64,000 nucleotides of DNA from Spirochaeta lutea (lineage in GTDB: Bacteria > Spirochaetota > Spirochaetia > DSM-27196 > Salinispiraceae). The stretch spans positions 209,359 to 273,358 of the forward strand of contig NZ_JNUP01000065.1 of NCBI RefSeq assembly GCF_000758165.1. The letters run 5' to 3'. The notes under the pieces are model-generated. The model saw nothing but the letters and a program-made list of their open reading frames with translations. It made no database searches and was not told the origin of the DNA. The position numbers and the translations under genes were made by a program. Below are positions 1-7,488 of the stretch, one piece after another. The first letter of the stretch is position 1, and every line of letters starts with the position of its first letter.

Positions 1-504
1 AATAAGCCCTTTGTTGTGGGCGGGGTTTCGATTACCCCCAATCAGCTGCTGATTCTGGGTGTTTCGGTGGTGATGATGGTGCTGCTGAAGCTCTTCATCG
101 ACCGTACCCGCATGGGACGGGCAATGCGGGCAACCAGTTTGGATCAGGATGTGGCCCGGCTGATGGGGGTGAGTGTGGATACCATCATCAGCCTGACCTT
201 TGCTATCGGTTCAGCCCTGGCTGCGGTGGCGGGGGTACTTATTGCCCTGGAATTCAAGGTGTATCCGACCATGGGAACCATGGCCGGGCTTAAGGCCTTC
301 GTCGCAGCCGTTGTGGGAGGAATCGGGAATATTTCCGGTGCCATGATCGGCGGGGTGCTCCTGGGGATTCTTGAGACCTTCGGGGTGGCGGTGCTGGGTA
401 TTCCCGTGGGCTTAAAGGATACCATTGCCTTTACGGTGCTGATCATCATTCTTTTGGTGAAGCCTGCGGGTATCTTGGGTAAGGCAATTCGGGAGAAGGT
501 GTAA
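1..504 (+). CDS. livH: Branched-chain amino acid ABC transporter permease LivH, 5' end outside window
   Basis: The last 167 residues of a LivH-type inner-membrane permease, one of the two channel subunits of the high-affinity branched-chain amino acid (or related amide/urea) importer. The reading frame is open from the first base, so the start lies upstream. The visible part has the family's run of membrane helices and the cytoplasmic EAA-type loop region with the family sequence ATSLDQDVARLMG, followed by AFIGSALAAVAG-like helices and a VVGGIGNISGAMIGG motif, all typical of LivH. It ends two bases before livM, and livG and livF follow, so it is part of one operon. The periplasmic binding protein LivK is not visible and may lie upstream. 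The substrate cannot be deduced from the permease alone. Confidence 0.95.
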   Translation, partial: NKPFVVGGVSITPNQLLILGVSVVMMVLLKLFIDRTRMGRAMRATSLDQDVARLMGVSVDTIISLTFAIGSALAAVAGVLIALEFKVYPTMGTMAGLKAFVAAVVGGIGNISGAMIGGVLLGILETFGVAVLGIPVGLKDTIAFTVLIIILLVKPAGILGKAIREKV

Positions 505-506
505 CT

Positions 507-1529
507 ATGATTAATTTTGTTTTACTGCTCCTGGTATATATGGGGATTTATTCGATTCTGGCCCTGAGCCAGAACCTGATTACCGGGTTCGGGGGAATGC
601 TCAGTCTTGCCCATGCTGCGTTTTTTGCCATTGGCAGCTACACCACGGCAATCATGATGCATTCTGCGGCCCAGGCCGGGGCAGGGTTTGATCTGATCTG
701 GGCGTTTATGTTGTCGGCCCTGTTGAGCGGTTTGCTGGGGGTGCTCATCGGACTGCCGACCCTGCGGCTCCGGGGGGATTATCTGGCCATTGCGACCCTG
801 GGATTCGGGGAGATTACCCGGAATGTGATCCTGAACTGGGATTCCCTGACCAGGGGGCCCATGGGGTTCAGCGGGTTGGCTGCCCCGAAAATTTTGGGGT
901 TGCAGCTGGATCCGACCAATAAGTGGGGTTATGTGATCATGACCTGGCTGGTGGTGGCCCTGGTGTTCCTCCTGCTCCGGCGATTGACCAGGAGCAGGAT
1001 CGGCAGGGCTCTGGATGCGGTCCGGGAGGATGAGATCGCCGCCTGGTCCATGGGGATAAATATTACCCAATACAAGGTGGGGGCCTTCATTGTAGGGGCC
1101 CTGGTGGCTGGGTTCGCCGGAACCCTGTGGACGGCCTACAACCAGTCTGTATCGCCGAATAGTTTTGATTTTCTTCTGTCTGTGAATGTTTTATGTATGG
1201 TGGTTCTGGGAGGTCTGGGGAATCACTGGGGTTCCATCCTCGGTGCGGTTCTCCTGGTGCTGGTGGCGGAGCTGCCACGGTTATTGGGGCTTTCCAGCAT
1301 CCTGCCCCCCCAGGTGCGGCAGATTCTCTTCGGTGTTGTACTGGTGTCTATGATGATTTTCCGGCCCCAGGGGATTATTGTCCGGCGGAGACCGGCGTTA
1401 CCCGGCCGGAGGGCCGGGGGCGGCGGATCTAGTGGAGGGCCTGGCGGCGGGTCCGGAGGACGGGCCGGCAGCAGTCCCGGACAGGGCATAGGGGATGCGG
1501 CGGTGGATGTTTCCGGGGGTGATGCATGA
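507..1529 (+). CDS. livM: Branched-chain amino acid ABC transporter permease LivM
   Basis: The second inner-membrane permease (340 aa) of the Liv importer. It starts two bases after livH and overlaps livG by four bases (ATGA), so translation is probably coupled. About eight to ten hydrophobic segments are visible. The family signature GFGGMLSLAHAAFFAIGSY lies near the N-terminus, and the cytoplasmic loop ALDAVREDEIAAWSMGIN, which contacts the ATPases, lies near residue 175. The hydrophobic part ends near residue 290. It is followed by a tail of about 50 residues rich in Gly, Ser, Pro and Arg that is not part of the LivM fold and is probably disordered. Identification is secure; the transported substrate is not. 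Confidence 0.95.
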   Translation: MINFVLLLLVYMGIYSILALSQNLITGFGGMLSLAHAAFFAIGSYTTAIMMHSAAQAGAGFDLIWAFMLSALLSGLLGVLIGLPTLRLRGDYLAIATLGFGEITRNVILNWDSLTRGPMGFSGLAAPKILGLQLDPTNKWGYVIMTWLVVALVFLLLRRLTRSRIGRALDAVREDEIAAWSMGINITQYKVGAFIVGALVAGFAGTLWTAYNQSVSPNSFDFLLSVNVLCMVVLGGLGNHWGSILGAVLLVLVAELPRLLGLSSILPPQVRQILFGVVLVSMMIFRPQGIIVRRRPALPGRRAGGGGSSGGPGGGSGGRAGSSPGQGIGDAAVDVSGGDA

Positions 1530-2311
1530 ATGTGCTGCTAGAGACGAAGGGCTTGACCCGCCGGTTTGGCGGGGTAGTTGCGGTGAATGAGGTGGATTTC
1601 ATGGTTCCACCCAATCTTATTTCCGGATTGATCGGTCCCAACGGTGCGGGGAAGACCACCCTGTTCAATACTATTACGGGTATGGATACGGCAACCTCGG
1701 GGGGCGTTACCCTTGAAGGTCGGGATATTACCAAGGCTCCGGCCCATGCAATTTCCCGGTGGGGTATCGGCCGTACCTTTCAAAATATCCGGCTGTTCAA
1801 GGAAATGACGGTGCTGGAGAATGTTCTGATCGGGCGGCATGGGAAGAACAGCCATATGGGAAGCTTCGGCAGCCGGTTTGTGCATGCCGTGGCGAGCTTT
1901 TTGATGATCCAAAAGGATGAGCAGGAGTTGCTTGAGGGTGCCTGGCGCTGGCTGGATTTTCTTAATCTTGGTGAATTCGCCCATAATCTGGCAAAAAACC
2001 TGCCCTACGGTAAACAGCGGGAGCTGGAAATCGCCCGGGCCTTGGCAACCGAACCGAAGCTCCTGTTTTTGGATGAACCTGCAGCAGGAATGAACCCTGC
2101 GGAAACGGCGGAACTCATGGATACCATCCGCCGGATTCGGGATACCGGGGTGACGGTAGTGCTCATTGAGCACGATATGAAATTGGTGATGAATATCTGC
2201 GACCGGATTACCGTGCTCAATTACGGCCGGAAGATAGCCGAGGGAACCCCCGGGGAGATCCGGCAGAACGAGGAGGTCATTGAGGCCTACCTTGGAAAGG
2301 ATGACGATTAG
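1526..2311 (+). CDS. livG: Branched-chain amino acid ABC transporter ATP-binding protein LivG
   Basis: The first ATPase subunit of the Liv importer (261 aa, normal length). The Walker A sequence is GPNGAGKTT near residue 37, the Walker B is LLFLDEPAAGMNP, and the H-loop is IEHDM. As usual for LivG, the signature motif is degenerate: LPYGKQRELEIARAL replaces LSGGQ. The insertion between Walker A and the signature, with the sequence IGRTFQNIRLFKEMTVLENV, is also characteristic of LivG. It overlaps livM by four bases and is followed two bases later by livF. Confidence 0.96.
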   Translation: MNVLLETKGLTRRFGGVVAVNEVDFMVPPNLISGLIGPNGAGKTTLFNTITGMDTATSGGVTLEGRDITKAPAHAISRWGIGRTFQNIRLFKEMTVLENVLIGRHGKNSHMGSFGSRFVHAVASFLMIQKDEQELLEGAWRWLDFLNLGEFAHNLAKNLPYGKQRELEIARALATEPKLLFLDEPAAGMNPAETAELMDTIRRIRDTGVTVVLIEHDMKLVMNICDRITVLNYGRKIAEGTPGEIRQNEEVIEAYLGKDDD

Positions 2312-2313
2312 GT

Positions 2314-3051
2314 ATGTCAGAACATCTTATTTCAATCCGGGATATTCAGGTCAATTACGGAAACATCCAGGCTCTGAAGGGCATTTCTATTGATGTGCCG
2401 GAGGGTGAGATCTGTTGTCTGATCGGTGCAAACGGGGCGGGAAAAACCACCCTGCTTAAGGCCATTGTGGGACTAGAGCCCCTGGTAGCCGGATCTATTG
2501 AGTTCGACGGACAGCTGATCGCCTCCTCGGAGAAGCGTAAAAGCCTTGCGACCAATGAGATTGTCAGCCGGGGAATTGGCCTTGTTCCCGAGGGGCGCAG
2601 GGTATTCGCCGACTTGACCGTGGAAGAGAACCTGGAAATGGGGGCCTTTTTAATCCGGGATGAGGCCAGAATCCGGGAAAAGAAGTCAGAAATGTTCGAA
2701 TTGTTCCCAATTCTGGAGAAGAGGCGCAGGCAAAAAGCGGCAAGCCTCTCCGGGGGGGAACAGCAGATGCTCGCTATCGGCCGGGCTCTCATGAGCAGCC
2801 CCCGGGTCCTGCTTCTGGACGAGCCAGGGTTAGGCCTTGCTCCTCTCATAATCAAGCATATTTTTGACATCATTGCCCGGGTAAATCGGGAAGAGAAGGT
2901 CACGGTGTTCCTGGTTGAGCAGAATGCCAGGATGGCTCTGTCCGCTTCGACCAAGGGCTATGTAATGGAAACCGGAACTATTGTGCTAGCCGATGAAGCT
3001 CGGCTGCTCCTAGAAAATCCAAGGGTGCGGGGCGCATACCTCGGAGAATAA
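2314..3051 (+). CDS. livF: Branched-chain amino acid ABC transporter ATP-binding protein LivF
   Basis: The second ATPase subunit (245 aa). It has Walker A GANGAGKTTLLKAI, the LivF hallmark GIGLVPEGRRVFADLTVEENL, a regular ABC signature LSGGEQQMLAIGRAL, and Walker B LLLDEPGLGLAP. With LivG it would form the nucleotide-binding heterodimer beneath LivH and LivM. The gap to the next gene, encoding a CBS-ACT protein, is only 24 bases and contains a good ribosome-binding site, so the operon probably continues. Confidence 0.96.
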   Translation: MSEHLISIRDIQVNYGNIQALKGISIDVPEGEICCLIGANGAGKTTLLKAIVGLEPLVAGSIEFDGQLIASSEKRKSLATNEIVSRGIGLVPEGRRVFADLTVEENLEMGAFLIRDEARIREKKSEMFELFPILEKRRRQKAASLSGGEQQMLAIGRALMSSPRVLLLDEPGLGLAPLIIKHIFDIIARVNREEKVTVFLVEQNARMALSASTKGYVMETGTIVLADEARLLLENPRVRGAYLGE

Positions 3052-3075
3052 CCATACCCATTGAGGAGGCAGGGA

Positions 3076-3723
3076 ATGCAGATCGCACGGATAATGACGA
3101 AAAATCCCTTTACCATTGGACCGAAGGCAAAGGTTACCGAGGCTCAGGCGTTGATGCGTCGGGAGCGGATTCACCGCCTTCCGGTGGTGGACGGAGGGGG
3201 ACGGCTTGTGGGGATAATCTCCGAGAAGGATCTACTGAACGTCTCACCCTCACCGGCTAGTACCCTAGACATGTATGAGATGAGCGCTCTCCTGGCAAAG
3301 ATTACCGTAGATTCGGTGATGACTAAAAAGACTATCGTAGCCGACGAGGCGTGTTTGATCGAGGATGCAGCGAGAATGCTGGTGGATAATGACATCGGAG
3401 GGCTGCCCGTGGTGAACAAGGATCATGTGGTGGTGGGGATTGTCACCGAATCGGATCTGTTCAAGCTGTTCATTGAAAGTTTCGGGAGCCGGAAGCGCGG
3501 ACTGCGTATTACCTGTCTGGTACCCGAGCGTCAAGGAGAGTTAGCCGAGCTCACCGGGGCCCTGAGTGCCAAGGGCGGTAATATCATCAGTCTGGGAACC
3601 TTCCCCGGTGAAGACTCCACAAACTCCATCGTCGTCATCAAACTTGAAGGCTTGGAGCAGACCCAGGTCTCGGCAATCATTGAGCCGCTTATAGTCCAAG
3701 AGCTTGATATACGGGAGGTGTAA
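3076..3723 (+). CDS. CBS-CBS-ACT domain protein (AcuB-like), distal gene of the liv operon
   Basis: A 215-residue cytoplasmic protein with two tandem CBS domains (about residues 1-60 and 72-135) followed by an ACT domain (about 145-215, starting at LRITCLVPERQGELAELTGAL). CBS pairs bind adenine nucleotides and ACT domains bind amino acids, so the protein looks like a ligand-sensing regulator. The architecture matches AcuB-type proteins. I chose ATG 3076, which is preceded by AGGAGG at 3064-3069, over an upstream TTG. It is the last gene of the livHMGF operon, which suggests, as inference, that it senses cellular energy and amino-acid status in connection with branched-chain amino acid uptake. 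Its last 35 bases overlap the end of the convergent TSUP gene. Confidence 0.85.
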   Translation: MQIARIMTKNPFTIGPKAKVTEAQALMRRERIHRLPVVDGGGRLVGIISEKDLLNVSPSPASTLDMYEMSALLAKITVDSVMTKKTIVADEACLIEDAARMLVDNDIGGLPVVNKDHVVVGIVTESDLFKLFIESFGSRKRGLRITCLVPERQGELAELTGALSAKGGNIISLGTFPGEDSTNSIVVIKLEGLEQTQVSAIIEPLIVQELDIREV

Positions 3724-4522
3724 ACACCTGCTTGAGTAGGAGGTTGATTATGGTAACCCCTACCATGGTAAGAAATATCCACCGGATGAGCCTAGTGCCC
3801 CGGTGGATAACCACGTGGCTTCCCAGATAAGCGCCGCTGACCTGGAGAAGTCCCATGAGCAGCCCAAGTGCCGGGGCAATGGATCCGGCAATGGCGAAAA
3901 CCCCCAGGGAAACGAGATTGCTGGTAAGGTTCATAACCTTCGTCGAGCCTGTGGCGTGTTTCAGATCCATGCCCAGGAGTCCCACAAAGGCGATGGTCCA
4001 GAAACTACCCGTCCCGGGGCCGAAAAACCCGTCATAGAATCCCAGGAGCAGGCCGAATCCGAGGTAGAACAATGGTTCTTTCAGCTTTGGCGCCTGGGTG
4101 ATCTCCGATACATCCGGTTTAGCCAGCATGTACACGAACACACCGATCAGGAGAACCGGAATTATCCTGTTCAAAAAGTCCGGGTTTATGCCCTGGATGG
4201 CCAGGGTTCCTCCGGCAGCCCCCACAAAGGTCCAGAAAATCCCCCCTGCCATGGTCTTTGGCGAGGCCAGTCCCCGGCGGCTGTAGCGGATGGCGGCGGT
4301 TAAACTTCCAAAGCTTGCCTGGAGCTTGTTTGTTCCTAAACTCAGGTGTGGGGGGATTCCGATGCCCATGAGTACCGGTACGGTAATGATACCTCCGCCC
4401 CCGGCGATGGAGTCGATGAAACCCGCTGCAAAGGCTGCCAGTAGCGCAAGTCCGAGCTGGAGCACCGAGAGATTGCCTCCGAAGAGTTGAGCATCAAGGA
4501 GGGGGGCAGTGATGGAGGACAT
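3689..4522 (-). CDS. TSUP (TauE/SafE) family sulfite/anion exporter-like permease
   Basis: An integral membrane protein of 277 aa with the TSUP duplicated helical bundle. The first helix contains AAFAAGFIDSIAGGGGIITVP, the classic family motif, followed by LGTNKLQASFGS. The second half has GLLLGFYDGFFGPGTGSFW and LKHATGSTKVMNLTSN, the repeat of the same motif pair. Members export or take up sulfite, sulfoacetate, taurine or other C2 and sulfur anions; the substrate here is unknown. I chose ATG 4522; in-frame alternatives are ATG 4534 and TTG 4570. The 3' end overlaps the CBS-ACT gene tail to tail by 35 bases. The 5' region faces the aminopeptidase gene divergently. Confidence 0.85.
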   Translation of the reverse strand: MSSITAPLLDAQLFGGNLSVLQLGLALLAAFAAGFIDSIAGGGGIITVPVLMGIGIPPHLSLGTNKLQASFGSLTAAIRYSRRGLASPKTMAGGIFWTFVGAAGGTLAIQGINPDFLNRIIPVLLIGVFVYMLAKPDVSEITQAPKLKEPLFYLGFGLLLGFYDGFFGPGTGSFWTIAFVGLLGMDLKHATGSTKVMNLTSNLVSLGVFAIAGSIAPALGLLMGLLQVSGAYLGSHVVIHRGTRLIRWIFLTMVGVTIINLLLKQVFTPPVYQALGL

Positions 4523-4625
4523 GAATTCCGGCATGAGAGGCACTATAGCGGATGCGGTGCCGGTGGACAAGCTGGATCATGTATTTTTCTCGACTGGTAC
4601 GGCTTTTTTGGGTACCATAGACTCT

Positions 4626-5876
4626 ATGAAAAAACACATACAACAGTACGCAGAATTGGTGGTACAGGTTGGTACCGCCTTGAAACAAGGACAGAATCTG
4701 CTCATCCAAACCGGAGTGGGCACCTTCGATTTTGCACGAGAAATCGCCCGGGCAGCCTACCGCAGGGGTGCAGGATTTGTGGATATCCGGGTTGTGGATA
4801 ACGAGCTTCTGAAAGCCCGGCTCGAACTAGCGGATGAACAGACCCTGGATTACGTTCCGCCGGCGGTCATTGCGGATAGCTACCAGCAACTAGCTGAGGA
4901 TTGGGCGAGAATCAGGATTGACAGCACAGAGGAGCTCGATGTGCTGAAGGGGGTCGATTCGGCGAAACTCGGCCGGGTAACCCGGGCCAACCGGAGCGCC
5001 CTATCCGTCCATCGGGATGCTATGATGCGCCACAAGCATCAGTGGCTGGTCATTGCCGCCCCGGGCCCGCGATGGGCTCAAAAGGTCTTCGGCGGTCCCG
5101 AGGTGGGAGTTGACCCCAGACTTGATGAGGAGCGGACGGAAAAACTCTGGTCGCAGATGGTTAAGATCCTCCGGCTGGATACCCCGGACCCAGTGGCAAC
5201 CTGGCAGGATCTGGCAAAAACCCTAAAAACCCGGGCTAAATCCCTGGATGAGATGAAACTAGACTACCTGCATTTTACCGGTCCTGGCACTGATCTGAAG
5301 GTAGCCTTGACCGAAACCTCGGTGTGGGCCGGCGGACCTTCCAAGACCCCCGAGGGTACGGTGTTTGAACCGAACCTCCCCACCGAAGAGGTATTCACCA
5401 CCCCGGACTTCCGGCGAACCTCGGGGCGTGTCGCCTGCACCCGGCCGGTAAAGGTGATGGAAAGCCTGGTATTGGGTGCCTGGTTTGAGTTTAAGGATGG
5501 AAAGGTAGTGGATTTCGGGGCAGACCAGGGTAAGGATGTCCTGGAGAAGTACCTAACCGTTGATGAGGGAGCAGGGTACCTGGGAGAGGTTGCCCTGGTG
5601 GACGCATCGAGCCCTATATACCAGAGCGGTCTGCTGTTTAACAGTATTCTCTACGACGAAAATGCCAGTTGTCATATCGCCCTCGGGGCGGGGTATCCCT
5701 TCTGCCTGTCCAATGCCCATGACCTGAACTCCCCTGCCCAGCTCAAAGAAGCGGGCTGTAACGTCAGTTTAGTTCACACCGATTTTATGATCGGCAGCCC
5801 CGAGGTAGATGTAACCGGTGTAAGTAAGAACGGCGAGGAACACGCCGTCATCCGCCAGGGCAGTTTCGTCCTCTAG
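4626..5876 (+). CDS. M29 family metallo-aminopeptidase (AmpS/PepS type)
   Basis: A 416-residue cytoplasmic aminopeptidase of the thermophilic-aminopeptidase (M29) family, which removes N-terminal residues from peptides using two metal ions. The C-terminal half shows the conserved metal ligands in family context: the Glu in GYLGEVALVD, the LFNSILYDENASCHIALG block with its His, and the H-D pair in SLVHTDFMIGSPEVDV. The length fits the family. I start at ATG 4626 (MKKHIQQYAELVV), which aligns with known members. An upstream in-frame ATG at 4509 would add 39 residues unlike the family and would read into the divergent TSUP gene. No strong ribosome-binding site precedes 4626. Confidence 0.88.
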   Translation: MKKHIQQYAELVVQVGTALKQGQNLLIQTGVGTFDFAREIARAAYRRGAGFVDIRVVDNELLKARLELADEQTLDYVPPAVIADSYQQLAEDWARIRIDSTEELDVLKGVDSAKLGRVTRANRSALSVHRDAMMRHKHQWLVIAAPGPRWAQKVFGGPEVGVDPRLDEERTEKLWSQMVKILRLDTPDPVATWQDLAKTLKTRAKSLDEMKLDYLHFTGPGTDLKVALTETSVWAGGPSKTPEGTVFEPNLPTEEVFTTPDFRRTSGRVACTRPVKVMESLVLGAWFEFKDGKVVDFGADQGKDVLEKYLTVDEGAGYLGEVALVDASSPIYQSGLLFNSILYDENASCHIALGAGYPFCLSNAHDLNSPAQLKEAGCNVSLVHTDFMIGSPEVDVTGVSKNGEEHAVIRQGSFVL

Positions 5877-6200
5877 GGTTCGCCCGGAGGTCGCGCGCCC
5901 TGGAGGCCTCGGGGCGGCGGTTTCCAGAGCTACCTGGAAGGGCTCCGGCTCACCCCGGGTGATGGTGGTACCCACCAGTTTTCTAAAACTGCTCTGCAAT
6001 TTTGTAAAACGTGGCGGCTGGCAAGCCCGCCGCCACGCTATCTGAGGCTGCCCACTAACGATCCGTGGGAAGTCAGCCGCCAAGCCTGCCTGCTACTTCG
6101 ATTCTTGCTATCTTAGAGCGCGGATAGACATATCCCGGGTTCTCCCATTACAGAGTACTGATAGGACCCTCCCGGATCCATGAATCCGGGAGAGACGGGA
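5877..6200. other. 324-bp intergenic region with two inverted repeats, no gene seen
   Basis: This gap lies between the aminopeptidase and alcohol dehydrogenase genes, whose 3' ends face each other. No reading frame in it looks like a protein. It holds a hairpin at 6010-6037 (nine paired bases, C-GTGGCGGC with GCCGCCAC-G). On the minus strand the hairpin is followed by GTTTTAC, so it could be a weak terminator. A small AT-rich inverted repeat, CAGTTTT/AAAACTG, lies at 5976-5991. The terminator of the dehydrogenase gene is annotated separately at 6169-6192. Confidence 0.5.
6169..6192 (-). terminator. Hairpin terminator-like structure behind the alcohol dehydrogenase gene
   Basis: A perfect nine-base-pair stem, CTCCCGGAT and ATCCGGGAG, with a six-base loop, eight bases beyond the dehydrogenase stop codon on the minus strand. 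The following minus-strand sequence is only mildly T-rich (GGTCCTATC), so termination efficiency is uncertain. Confidence 0.55.
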
Positions 6201-7394
6201 TTAGAGGCGGCTTAGGAGGATTTCCTCGATTTCCTTGGGGCCGATGGCCTGGTTTTCCCCGATTTTGCCACCCCGCTTTCTAAAAATTTCAGCGATGATA
6301 CCCGGACACTCATCCAGGGGCGGGGCGGAGGGCGGGATGTGGTATTCCTGGAGCCGGGTATGAACCCCAAGATTTTCGAAGAACAGCACCATTCGCCCAA
6401 TTGCCTCGTCCATGAGCACGGTTTCATCCCCCTGGGATAATCCCCAGACCCGCCGGGCGAACATAAGCAGTTTGTCTTTCTTTGCCTGTTTTTCATGGGA
6501 GAGCAGTCCCGGCAAGACGATTGCCAGGGTTCGGCCGTGGTCAATCCCGTACATGGCTGTGAGTTCGTGTCCGATGGCGTGGGTTGCCCAGTCTTGCACG
6601 GTACCTACTCCGATGATGCCGTTGAGCGCCATGGTGGAGGCCCACATCAGGGTCTCCCGGTATTGGTAGGCGTGGGGTTGTTTGAGGCAACGGGGGCCTA
6701 CTTCTATCAGGGTCGTTAGAATCCCTTCAGCCCATCGGTCTTGGATAGGCGTGTTAACATCCTGGGTGAGGTACTGTTCGGTGGTGTGGACAAAGGTGTC
6801 GACAATACCGTTGGCTGTTTGTCTGAGGGGGAGTGAGAAGGTGGTTTCAGGATCGAGGATGCTGAACCGTGGGTAGAGATGAGTGCTGCCGAATCCGATT
6901 TTTTGGCCGATTTCCCTGCGGCTGATGACTGAATTGGTATTCATTTCCGAGCCGGTGGCCGGGAGGGTTAGTACCGCACCCACGGGCAGAGCGCCCTCGA
7001 TAGGGGCCTGGCCGGTAATAAGGTCCCAGGGCTCGGTCATGGCCGTTCCATTACCCCGTGCCCAGGCTGCTGCTGCAATAAACTTGGCGGCATCCAATAC
7101 ACTTCCCCCTCCCACGGACAGGATAAAATTCAGGTTGTGTTCTTCTATGAGGTCCAGGGCTTTCAGGCAGGTTTCGTACTCGGGGTTGGGTTCGATGCCG
7201 GACATTTCGGTTACTATGGGAGCTGGAATAGCCAGGGCGGTTTTTACCTGATCGTAGACCCCGTTTTTTTTGATGGATCCGCCGCCGTAGAGCAGTAACA
7301 CTCTGGCGTCTTCGGGGAGCAGGCCGGAGAGGGATTGGATGGTGCCCCGGCCGAATTCAATCTGGGTCGGATTTTGATAGGAAAAGTTTTTCAT
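6201..7394 (-). CDS. Iron-containing (group III) alcohol dehydrogenase, YqhD/BdhA-like
   Basis: A 397-residue NAD(P)H-dependent alcohol/aldehyde oxidoreductase. The start MKNFSYQNPTQIEFGRGTI is the hallmark of the YqhD/butanol dehydrogenase branch. The nucleotide-binding GGGS motifs follow at about residues 36-40 and 94-97 (LSVGGGSVLDAAKF). The metal-binding block has FVHTTEQYL and ATHAIGHELTAMYGIDHGRTLA, which carry the conserved His ligands. The ATG at 7394 has an AGGAGG ribosome-binding site (reading CCTAGGAGGAAGCC before it). The gene is divergent from formate-tetrahydrofolate ligase with 94 bases between the starts. A role in disposing of fermentation reductant or detoxifying aldehydes is likely; the exact substrate is not readable. 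Confidence 0.9.
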   Translation of the reverse strand: MKNFSYQNPTQIEFGRGTIQSLSGLLPEDARVLLLYGGGSIKKNGVYDQVKTALAIPAPIVTEMSGIEPNPEYETCLKALDLIEEHNLNFILSVGGGSVLDAAKFIAAAAWARGNGTAMTEPWDLITGQAPIEGALPVGAVLTLPATGSEMNTNSVISRREIGQKIGFGSTHLYPRFSILDPETTFSLPLRQTANGIVDTFVHTTEQYLTQDVNTPIQDRWAEGILTTLIEVGPRCLKQPHAYQYRETLMWASTMALNGIIGVGTVQDWATHAIGHELTAMYGIDHGRTLAIVLPGLLSHEKQAKKDKLLMFARRVWGLSQGDETVLMDEAIGRMVLFFENLGVHTRLQEYHIPPSAPPLDECPGIIAEIFRKRGGKIGENQAIGPKEIEEILLSRL

Positions 7395-7488
7395 GGCTTC
7401 CTCCTAGGTGGTATACTGGTGGACAGTACCGGATATTGTAGCATCCCACTGCAATCCATACCAGATTCCTCATGAAAAAGGATGTACC

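Noticed and set aside
6010-6037. Hairpin as terminator of the aminopeptidase gene
   Set aside because: It lies 130 bases downstream and is not followed by a T run on the plus strand.
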